Positions 11,100-20,679 of a stretch of 64,000 nt of DNA are shown in pieces. The translations under genes were made by a program, and so were the position numbers. The notes beneath the pieces are model-generated. The model saw only the letters and a program-made list of their open reading frames with translations. It did not search any database and had not been told where the DNA came from. The stretch lies in assembly GCA_012845835.1 (NCBI GenBank), contig JABAKD010000002.1, positions 24,098,518 through 24,162,517 on the forward strand, read 5' to 3'. This DNA comes from Undaria pinnatifida (lineage: Eukaryota; Sar; Phaeophyceae; Laminariales; Alariaceae). Position 1 is the stretch's first letter. The number at the start of each line of letters is the position of its first letter.

Positions 11100-11620
11100 A
11101 CACCCCCCCCTACATGAGCACACCCGGTGATACATTGATTGCTTCGTTTTTCGACCACCACTTTATCACCGGGGGTACATTGAATACCACACCCCCTACG
11201 GGGAACGCCTGAAATAGTACCAAATTCCAAAATTATGTCACCGTCTGGTGGTCACCATTCACCCGCAACGGGCACCGGTGGACACCAGCATGGAGGCGAC
11301 AGCTGTGCCCCATCACAGTGATCCGAACGAGTCTACGGCCGGAACCCCACCGGTACCTCCTGCTGCCGTGCCTCGAGCGACGATCACGTTGTTTTTCTCC
11401 GGGATCGGCCCGCTTACCGGTACCGGTGCTGGTGCTACCGATACCCCGTTGACACTCCTCAGCAATCGTTAATAACGTTAGCACACCCCCTAGCTGCGGG
11501 GCTACCGTGCATGGTTACTATCACCGGGGATACGTGATACCACTTCCCCCCCCCCCCCCCCCCCGACAACAGCACGCTCCCCGACAAATTGTTATCACCG
11601 GGGTGTGCTTTCTTCCGTGT
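11100..11620 (+). mobile_element. Element E2, inverted relative of E1
   Basis: ACCCGGTGATA at about 11126 and TATCACCGGGGG at about 11163, with TATCACCGGGG again at 11520 and 11590, surround a small plus ORF (11290-11472). Read on the minus strand the left border (GTAGGGGGTGTGGTATT) resembles the border of E1, so E1 and E2 belong to one family in opposite orientations. A homopolymer C run occupies 11545-11563. Confidence 0.5.
11290..11472 (+). CDS. Small ORF of element E2 (60 aa), unknown function
   Basis: ATG at 11290, stop at 11472. The peptide is Pro/Thr/Ala-rich and starts MEATAVPHHSD, with ATITLFFSG in the middle. Placement relative to the TATCACCGG borders mirrors the 87-aa ORF of E1. 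No function is assignable. Confidence 0.3.
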   Translation: MEATAVPHHSDPNESTAGTPPVPPAAVPRATITLFFSGIGPLTGTGAGATDTPLTLLSNR

Positions 11621-11859
11621 TATACGGTGGTTTGGCGTTTCGGCGTGTTTTTTGCTTCACCTCGATTCGTGTGCAATTATTCTTGTCTCGTCTTTATATT
11701 AATGGTACAGCAGTCTGCAACCGCGTAGTATGTATTTGTACCTCTCTTAGACTGAGCGTGCTGGGTGTCGTTGGTGCATATAATATCATAGTACAGTAGT
11801 AGTTAGTAAACAGATGGAAACAACGGACGTGCTGGGTGTCGTTGGTACATATCATACAA

Positions 11860-12330
11860 CCGGTCGCCCCGGTGGCGTATCAGGTTATCCTCGAGCCTGG
11901 TATAGGTCAGTTTCGTGAGTTCGAATCCCCCCGAGTGCACACTCGTATTAATTCGTGTGGACTTTTTCTTGTACACAAATTGACTCGCGGAAAGCGCGAG
12001 AGCGTGAGTTAGCAACACTCGATGAAAATCGACGAGCAGTGGGATTGCTGAACCCTATGCACGATAAAAATTGAAGGCGAGAACCAGGGGGAAGAAGGGA
12101 CGACACCTGTGACCACGGCTTGTCCAGAAGCTGCAAAGTAGGGGACTTTTTCTTGCGCACGAATTGACTTGCGAAAAGCACGAGAGCGTGAGTTAGCAAC
12201 ACTCGATAAAAAATCAACGAGCAGTGGGATTGCTGAACCCTATGCGGGATAAAAATTGAAGGCAAGAACCGGGGGGGAGAAGGGACGACACCTGTGACCA
12301 CGGCTTGTCCAGAAGCTGGAAAGTAGATGT
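11860..12330 (+). mobile_element. tRNA-derived SINE, copy 2, with duplicated body
   Basis: Full head at 11860: A-box-like TGGCGTATCAGG at 11873-11884 and a near-perfect Pol III B box GAGTTCGAATCC at 11917-11928, about 32 bp apart as in a tRNA gene. The body runs to about 12135 (GTGGTCACAGG-type tail on the minus strand) and then the body, without the head, is repeated to about 12330. This is the best candidate in the window for a transcribable SINE. Confidence 0.85.
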
Positions 12331-13248
12331 GTGTGAAAACAAATATATACCATAGTACAGCAGTACTCGTAGTACGTAGTCAGTAGACATACGGAAACAA
12401 TGGTTTCATTGTAAGACAGCACAGGCGCTCTAACGCCCTAACAAACGAAGGGTTTATGATACCAAGGTAGTACCTTGTACCAGGTATGTTTTAATAACAA
12501 TGTTAGCCACCTTCTTCGGTGCTTGCGCGGTTGCCCTTGAGTTGTCAAACAAGATAGTCAAGTCGTGACGGTTTTTCTCGATCTTGAGCAAGCTGAAAAT
12601 CGGCAATGGTTGTTAACTGTTCGACGGCCGACGGGGGAGAGACATGACAGGTTGGAGATATTTATGTCACCCGGGCTTTCTTTTCTTTGCATTCCTGGAA
12701 CTGTGTTGAGGCATTTGATTGGAAGGCCGTCATCTCCGCATTTCCGCCAAAGGTTGGGCCGATTCGGCCCAATTTGTCCCATGGGCTCAGCTCCTTAGGC
12801 TTATGGATTTGTGGTGTTCTACTTCTAGCCAAAGCCAGAACCCGCCATTGTCATATCCACTCACGCTGCGTTTTTGTGTGCTTTATTGTTGGGATTCGAT
12901 AGACCATCCAGCAATGCTCCTACTTCTTCAATAGGGCCAGTCGAAGCTGAATATGGTTGCCGCGCCCCGATGTTGGTTGGTCGGTGTCATCTGATGTGTT
13001 GCTACGAGGTTGCTGGCTATCCAGTGTGAGTTGCGAGAACGGCATTGTTTTTATTTGTCTACCCGTCCTGTTTCCTGTTTCCCTCCATATTTACTATTGC
13101 TTTTGTCCTTTTCCGTTTTGTCTTTTCTTGTTTTCCTCTTTTTTTTGTTTTTCATGACTCTGGGTGTACTGGTGTCGTTTGGTAGAAAGAACGGGTTAGT
13201 GTAAAGACAACACACACGTTACTGGAAGTAGTGTGGTTGGTGTACGAA
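12331..13248. other. No supportable gene
   Basis: Short ORFs without domains. A TACCAGGT motif occurs at about 12479. A T-rich stretch lies at 13080-13160. Confidence 0.4.
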
Positions 13249-14028
13249 GGCCATTTCTTATACAGTCGGATTTGACCGTTTTCGACTGAAGCCCAAATCG
13301 ACCTTTCTTATTTCAGTCGAAAAAGGGCTTTTTCGACTCAACTTTTGTCGACTGAGTTTCCGACTTGGGGATCCAGTCTAAAAACTTGACTTTTTCGACT
13401 GGATCTGTCGAAAAACTCAGTTGAAAAAGTTTTACACCTGTTTTTTGAACCCATCGCATCGCACATCCCACCACAAAACACACACCCACGCGCCCACACA
13501 CCCATTACCACCAGGTACCACACAGCAGTATCATACAACAGCGCCGACGCTGCCTTGGCCATCACTGCTGTTGCTTCTCGCCGCAAGTCAGCGTGGTGCA
13601 CTCCTAGCTCCGCTCGCCAGCAGCGTGTATCACACGGCAGCAGTAGCGCGCTTTATCGATGCCATGTTGCCAACAATGGCTACGCCTGCTGTAGCTTTGG
13701 CGGCTCCCGGCTGAGTGCAAAACGCCACGAGCGTAGCCTTGACGGCTTTCGGCTAAGCCCAACGCCACCAACCCGCTTGGACGAAGATTCGTCGCGCGTG
13801 AAGCACGCGTTGCTCACGAAGAACGAGCGAAGCGCAGAGCTGCCAACCGATTTTCGAGTGCCATACAGCAGTACTCCCTCACACCAACCGCCTCTAGGAA
13901 GAGCACAAAAACTATAAAATCGACTCGACTGACGATAACAAGAGGGGCCAGAAGAATCCAGTCGAAAAAAAGGCCAGTCGAGAAGGGCCGTTTTCGACTG
14001 GCGGAATCCGACTGTATAAGAAACGGCC
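13249..14028. mobile_element. 780-bp terminal-inverted-repeat (MITE-like) element
   Basis: The left end GGCCATTTCTTATACAGTCG and the right end, reverse-complemented, GGCCGTTTCTTATACAGTCG match over about 45 bp with few differences. Subterminal regions are dense in GTCGAAAA/CGACTG motifs on both sides. The GC-richer interior has overlapping ORFs but no recognisable transposase, so this looks non-autonomous. Flanking bases share only AA, so the target-site duplication is unclear. Confidence 0.75.
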
Positions 14029-14106
14029 AATATAACTGTATGCGTGTTGCGCATGTTTTGCCTTCGTGTTTATTGCGGTTGGCATTGCATGACCAAATAA
14101 CCTTGA

Positions 14107-14270
14107 CTGTATACACAGTAGATGCTTGCAATGTTCATCTCTGTCTCGTAGTTTGTGACCACATCAGAGCTCGTCTCTCCATATACGATCGCCAGCACGG
14201 GTTGTGCTGGGCGTGCTGGGTAGATGGGTAGAAAGATCCGTTTAACGTATACAACACACGCGCTTCAAAC
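14107..14270 (+). repeat. Dispersed repeat family R2, copy 3
   Basis: Contains TTTGTGACCACATCAGAGCT, CGTCTCTCCATA, GGTTGTGCTGGG, AGATGGGTAGAAAGATC and a CACACG tail, collinear with the copies at 7560, 10600 and 53540. Confidence 0.7.
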
Positions 14271-14360
14271 CAGGAAACTCATTTTTTTTTCTCTCAATAT
14301 CATATCTATGATATAATATCATATTCGTACAAGTGATCACAAAAAAAGAAATGAAAAAGT

Positions 14361-14410
14361 GTAAAAGGTGAATGTGTACTCTTTGAAAAGAGTACATATT
14401 CACATTTTAC
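14361..14410. other. Strong 23-bp hairpin
   Basis: Arms 14361-14383 and 14388-14410 pair with only two mismatches around a four-base loop (TGAA). The core stem is GTGTACTCTT / AAGAGTACAT. This could be a structured RNA element or a miniature inverted repeat. Confidence 0.7.
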
Positions 14411-15182
14411 AGTTCTGCAGGCGTTTTTTGTGTTGGCAGGCTATTCCCTCCTGCCAATGTTGGCAGATTCCCCGGCGCCGGAATGTGTATGAGCTTTCAT
14501 GGCCCAAGAACAATCCTGGGCGGTATCGATGCGTTCCACGTACGGTAGGGTACCCGGTTTAGGATCCCCTCGGAACAGACGAGTGCTACGAACCGACCGC
14601 TCCAAGGCACTCTTATCTCAGATTGGGTACAAGTACGTATCGTGTAGGTTTTTGTGTGCCAATGTTCCAGTCGTGGAATATTATCACATGGTGCAGGCAG
14701 AACAATTTAACCTAAAGTTCAGCATCCATACGATATATACATGGAAATGTTTTGAGGTGAGCACTTATTTTCACAAGACATAAAAACATGTCGCCGGAAA
14801 GCTCTCTTTCAGGCGGATCGAACAATCGTCGTGGCAGACTTTTTTTTTTTTTTTTTCGTCGTTGGGCTTGAGTTATCGGATTCCTCCAATGAAACTGGGG
14901 TGTCCTACATATATTATTGTATTTTTCACAACCGACCTATAGGGAACTTACCCTAACCCATAGGAAATACTGTACCGGTCGAAATGCCCCCTGATGACGT
15001 GTGTATCACTGAGGAATTGGTCAAGATTTTGGGGCTCGATACATGAGTCATGACCTTTTCGTAACGCCGTATTTGAACGTATCTCATCAAGGCGCAACTT
15101 TCTGTTGAAGCAAAAGTATTTTTTCTCTGTTCGGAAGCGAGCATATGGGCGAACCCCCCCCCCCGCCGCTATTTTTCGCGCT
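14411..15182. other. No supportable gene
   Basis: Mixed sequence with a poly-T run near 14840-14856. No recognisable protein. Confidence 0.4.
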
Positions 15183-15550
15183 CCAGCTGTGGAGATTTTA
15201 GCGCAAAATTGGAACGATGAACGTCGAAAAACTGATCGGAGACTGAAAGTTGATCAATTCTAATGGGCACACTGCCTGACTCCTTTCTATCCTACGGTGC
15301 TACGCGCTCTCAAATCCCTGTGCCCCAGGCGGCCGTCTCTGGCAAGCGCGAGAGGTCTTCTGTCGCTGCTGTCTGGGTTATCCTATTTTTTCGTCTCGAG
15401 ATGATCGACAAAAATCGTCTGTTCAATCAGAATCCCTTCCACGCCTCCACAAACACCTTTTTACTACGTAAACTTACATTTTTCCCTGCTCCAGCTGTGG
15501 AGATTTTAGCGCAAAATTGGAACACGATGAATGTCGAAAAACTCATCGGA
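15183..15550. repeat. ~60-bp direct repeat pair, 308 bp apart
   Basis: CCAGCTGTGGAGATTTTAGC at about 15183 recurs at about 15491, the similarity continuing through CGCAAAATTGGAAC and GTCGAAAAACT. The DNA between is AT/GC mixed with an open plus frame (15263-15706) that I do not recognise. It could be the short direct ends of a small element. Confidence 0.6.
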
Positions 15551-16070
15551 TTCCGACGAATTGAACCTGCACCCAGGACCCTTTTTTTTGTTCCCAGAAA
15601 CGTTCTGTGGACCGAGAACTCCGTTACAAGAGGTCACTTGCGCGGGAATTGCCTTTTGCATGAAGGGTGGGGGGTTTATTTCAAGCTTTGCTGTTACAGC
15701 ATGTGAATGCTCAGTCTTCTCGTGGTAAGATTTACGGCAAATAGTGCAAGTAGTTGCGCGTGTTACGATATTTTACGTGTGTATGAAGTTCCTTTCGCGC
15801 TGGTGTCACATTCTCAACCCTGGTGGTGTCGTTTCGGGTGAATTTTCTTGCGTTTCGAGTCAATTTTTGTGCCTTTTCGAGGTAATTTCGGGGTATTTTT
15901 TTCCGTTATTGGCCATTGTTGTCCATGATGTTTTTTTGAAGAGCGGATTCGGGTTCCTCTCGGCCGTGCTTTTCCATGAGCACGTTGTTTCACCCTTTGT
16001 CGACTCTCAAAAACGATGGAGAAAAAAACGATACCTCGTTTGGTAAAAATTGTCCTTCCTGTATCATGTG

Positions 16071-16372
16071 CCGGTCGCCCCGGTGGCGTATCAGGTTATC
16101 TTCGAGCCTGGCATAAGTCAGTTTCGTGATTTCGAACCCCCCCGAGTGCATGCTCGTATAAAATTCGTGGGGACTTTTTTTTGTGCACAAATTGACTCGC
16201 GGAAAACGCGAGAGCGTGAGTTAGCAACACTGGATGAAACATCGACGAGCGGTGGGATTGCTGAACCCTATGCGCGATAGAAATTGAAGGCAAGAACCGG
16301 GGGGGAGAAGGGACGACACCTGTGACCACGGCTTGTCCGGAAGCTGGAAAGTAGATGTGTAAAGAAAATATA
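16071..16372 (+). mobile_element. tRNA-derived SINE, copy 3
   Basis: Head CCGGTCGCCCCGGTGGCGTA at 16071, A-box-like TGGCGTATCAGG, B box slightly altered (GATTTCGAACCCC), body and tail as in the 11860 copy, ending GAAGCTGGAAAGTAGATGTG and an A/T-rich tail at about 16372. Confidence 0.85.
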
Positions 16373-16738
16373 TATTATAAAAAATGAAAATACACTCCAG
16401 CTGTGAGATCGAAGATTTTGTCGAGACTGATCTTTGCAAGCTGTGTGTGATACTCCGATCGCGCGTATTACGGGTTGTGTGTCCTCATTAAGGATATAAG
16501 TCGGCGACTCCCTTTACATCAACAGTGTAGCTATCAGGGTCAACAGGGTGATGTTAGTCAGTCTGTGCGCGGAAACTATAAAACGCGTTTCTGAGGGAGA
16601 CAAATTCTGACAAATTCTGACAGCTGTGGAGGGAAATGCATCCGTTTATCAAGTGAATAACATATATATATAAAAAAAAAAAAACACTTGAGATGTGGCA
16701 TGACAGAAAAGGACCTTGATCAAAACCCATATTTGCCA

Positions 16739-16812
16739 AAGCTGCGTGTGTTATAATACATGGTAAAAGAACGAAAGCTGCGTGTGATATAATACATAGT
16801 AGAAAAAACGAA
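16739..16812. repeat. ~37-bp tandem duplication
   Basis: GCTGCGTGTG(T/A)TATAATACA is repeated at about 16741 and 16779. Confidence 0.7.
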
Positions 16813-17293
16813 GATGGCGTTTCAGCTGACACCGAACTTTTGATCAAAACTACATAGAAGTATATGAACATGCGTACGTTCTTATCAAAGCAAGTTTGGT
16901 CGAAAAAGTTGAAAAAAAAAAAGTCTACACTTTCCAAAACAAAATAAGTGGATTTCCAAATGAATGCCAGAAAACTGGATTTTAAAATTTTAAGCTGTCC
17001 GTGTTTTTTTGCACCCTGTTGAATTCCCACCAGTTCCATTTTTGCTGGCCATCATTTGGAGCTCGAGATTTTGTTGGGGGAATTTTGAACTGCACAACTT
17101 TTCGACGATTTTGTTTCGATAGTAATGACGTTTTAAGTCGCGGGTCACAAGCAAAAAAAGAAATAAGCGTTCGTACCCCTCCCATTTTTCTTTAAAATTT
17201 TCTCCTTGGTTCAAAAATCAAGAAAAGAAAAAACGAGGGTGTTGGATGTGGACCCAACCAACCGCTCACCCATGTGCTATCGCACCCTACCCC

Positions 17294-17337
17294 AACACAA
17301 CACAACACAACACAACACAACACAACACAACACAACC
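17294..17337. repeat. (ACAAC)n microsatellite
   Basis: About eight consecutive CACAA pentamers. Confidence 0.95.
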
Positions 17338-20325
17338 CTAACAATCAAGGAATATTAGTAATTGAAAATGACAAGTTTCGGGTCCGATACGCTGAACCGC
17401 TTGGCACCGATATTTGCGGAGGCTTCGTGAGCTTCCCGGCATTAGGCTCGCCCAGCTCGTGCAGCAGTAGCCGATAGCAGCTGGCCGAGACAGTGAAGCT
17501 GCCGGTAGACACCAAAATCCTGTTCCGATTCCCCTCCTGAGGTGTATCGAGCACCTTGCTGGGTTTCTTAGAATGCAACGTTAAAACGAGCGGCCGGTGT
17601 TGTATCACACAGCTTGCAAAGATGCGTATCGACCCTAAATTTGTCGAACTCACAGCTGACGTATTTGAATATTTTATGAACCATTTTTTGGGCGTGAGGT
17701 ATTAATTCGTCTCGTCCCCGGCGGAAACTCGCGGGCGGTCCCTTCGCCCACCTCCCCGCGCCCCCACACGCCAACAAAAACACCCTCGCCAAAAAAACCG
17801 CGAAAACCGCATGCTGTACTTTTCTTCCGCCTGTCCTCCCCCAACTTATTCTATAGATAGTATTACTCGATGCTATTTTTAAGCAAAATACTCTGACTTG
17901 GTTGCACGAGCGAAATTGAAATATCAATCATTTGATACACCTGGTATGCATTACGTATACCGCAAAGACATGATAAAAAAATCGACTCTAACTGTAAAAA
18001 AATTTGAAGTAAACTGACCCAACAAGTGTGTGGAGGCATTTCTGAAAGGGGATAAGGGTTAGAACTGCCCCACCCCCGCTTTGGGACTCCATTAAATGCT
18101 TTGTGGTTTTAGTTGTTGCTTTCTCTCGTCTGTTCCTTCGCCTGTGCTGTTTGTCGTTTTATTTCATTTTTTTGTTTTGCGCGCGGGGCTTGGTTTTGTT
18201 CCCTTTTTTGTTTGCGCTGGCGTACGTGCTAACTGAACAGTCGTCGTACCTTTTTTTAGTACGAGTATTTCGCTCTTTTGTGCCTGTAACACGTTCGTTC
18301 GTTAGTCTGTTATCACGTCCTTTCTGTGTTTTTACTTTTTCGCATGGGATTGATGCATGCTTTCCTTTTCTTTTTGCACTGGCGCACGCGCCACCTAGCT
18401 GTATGCGTTTCGTTTTTGTTTTAATAGAGTGTTTGCGAAAAAAGTTATTCGGAGAAAAATACTTTGTTTCCGCTAAAAAACGTGAATTCCCTTCCCGTTA
18501 TTATTTTGGTGTGTTGTGACACTTAGACCGCGGCGGCCTCACACCGCGCTGCCGTCACTGCTGCTGCTGCTGATGCTATCACGGTGTGTGGTGGGATTGA
18601 AATGGTATACGCTGTCTTGTTGTCACGGTCTATGATACCAGCATAGCAACACGAGCACGTCAAGAGCAGCTTGTCGGGTCGACACTTTCTCCACGAAACC
18701 AAGCGCGCGAGAGCGCACCGTCGTAGCAGCGGGTCGCGGGGTGGCCCGCTGACACATCTTTACGCCGCTCATCCGCGTCATACTGTAGCTACACTTCTCG
18801 AGTCTTTTGTGCTCTCAGCGGTTGTTGTGCTGTGTCAATACAGCAAGCAACAGGCGGCTGGTGGTGCGTGCCAGGGAAGGGAGATTAGTGATCAGTGCTG
18901 TGTTAGGCAAATCCTCGGTGCGTTGTAGGCCAATGAAAAAGAGAGCCGAAAAGTGATGCAATTTTTATGAAAACGTACCTTCGCTAAGGGCCCAGATTAA
19001 TGAGGAGCACGGAAAATCGTAATCCGATTTAGTTTTTTAATTTCATGAAAAGTACACTAAAAATTTAACTCTGCTTATTATCAAGGGACGGCGTAGTGCG
19101 TTCTAGAATTTTAAAAAATGCAAAAGGGTCAACGAACACCCGTGGGCAACGACGGAGGCGAGCGATGGCTCGCGTCCTCCCCGGAGCGCCGCGGCTGGCG
19201 GCAGATTGTTTTCGCCGGCAGCGGCTAGGAGGCTATGGCTCTAGGCGTCTCTTGGATGGGCTGACGCCGCCCCGCCGCCCCACACGGGCAGCAGCGATAT
19301 GTATATAGCGGTCGGACTTCTGAGCAAAGTCGTGATGTGGTAGTTGGTCATGTAATTTTCGAGGTGCAGGGCAACGAAAAACTGGATTTGCGGTGGGCTC
19401 GATTGTTTTCGAAGCTTCGCAAGCGGTCTACGCTGTGCTAGGGGCCTTCGGAGGCCGCGCTGCGGCTGCTCCGGTGGTCCTACCTCTCGCAGTGGTGGCT
19501 TCTCGCCTCTCAATCAGCCGACGACATGGCACCAATTCGCGTGCCCGTCTTCGGTTACATAGAACATGCCATGCCTAGGTGCACAAACTCCCCAAATTGG
19601 ATCTCGATTTTCGACTTAATGCGACCAAGTAAGTATTTTTTTTTTGCCTCTATGTTGAACTGACTTTTCGTAATAATTCTGAGAATGCCTGCTCGGTGAT
19701 TCATTTTTTGACCAACCAGATGCACATTAAATTCAAATTGTAAAAAAAATCGAATTTCGATATGGCATGTTCCTCGTTAATTCGGGCCCCGAAGTACTTT
19801 TTTGTCATGTTTTTAGTAAAATACCGCAGATTCCACCTTTGTTTCATTCAAGTTTTCACGAAGAACGTTTTTCGCAAACACTGCTGTAATCACCTGTTTT
19901 TGTGCCTGCGTCTCTTCTTGCGTCCATTGTTCTTGTTTTCCTGCATATATAGGGTTCGTTTGTTTTTTCTTTTCGCGTGGGATTGGTATTCGTTTCCTTT
20001 TTTTTTGGCGCTGACGAACGCGCTCACTTCAATAACCGTCATGCCTTTTGTTTTGCCCTTGCTTTCGCTCGATTGTTCTTCTGTCTATTCTTTCGCACGA
20101 GTACTTTCTTTCCTTTTTTTTGGTGCCCTGGAGCACGCGCTATCTTTGCTGTGTTCACGGGTTTTCAGCGTTCTTTAACTTGCTCGTTGCTTGCTTCATG
20201 TTCTGTTGTTTCGTCGGTTCTTAGCCTTTTTTTCTGTGCCGGAGCACGCGCTAACCTAAACTGTCACGCCTTTTCGTGTGTCGTGCGATCGTTCGCTTGT
20301 TTGTTCAATCGTTCGCTCTTTCTTT
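17338..20325. other. No confident exon; should contain 5' exons of the JmjC gene
   Basis: The JmjC gene needs an N-terminal portion upstream of 20456 and this is the natural place for it. GC-rich islands at 19140-19300 and 19390-19560 look exon-like, and ATGGCACCAATTCGC at 19526 precedes a consensus donor (GTAAGTAT at about 19628). However, no frame there matches the expected WPA / cupin N-terminal sequence, so I leave it unassigned. A minus frame at 17345-17653 looks weakly protein-like but has no domain. Confidence 0.3.
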
Positions 20326-20329
20326 CTTC

Positions 20330-20394
<65 letters not shown>

Positions 20395-20398
20395 TTTC
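20326..20398. repeat. (CTTT)n pyrimidine microsatellite
   Basis: About 17 TTTC tetramers form an unusually long polypyrimidine stretch about 60 bp upstream of the splice acceptor at 20455. Confidence 0.95.
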
Positions 20399-20455
20399 TT
20401 TTTTTTCCTCACGCGGGGGCTGTTGGTGTCTTTTCCACGTGTTTTATTTTTTCAG

Positions 20456-20679
20456 GAGCTGGGCCTCGACAGCAGCGGCAGGCCCCGAGTGATGAGCGCG
20501 CCGCTCGACAAGCTTAAGGGCGACTTCCCCCTTCGCCCTGCCTTGGCCGGCTCCTTGGTCCCGCAGAACGTGAACCTCTGGATGGGCCACAGCAAGAAGG
20601 GGGCAATGTCCAGCAGTGGGCTTCACCATGACTTTCACGACAACCTTTACGTGCTACTGCGCGGCAAGAAACGCTTCAG
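20456..20679 (+). CDS. JmjC gene exon A (metal-binding HxD)
   Basis: Acceptor TTTTTTCAG at 20447-20455, donor CAG|GTGCGC at 20680. 74 codons plus two bases. Encodes ELGLDSSGRPRVMSAPLDKL through HHDFHDNLYVLLRGKKRF. The last Arg codon is split AG|G with the next exon. Confidence 0.9.
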
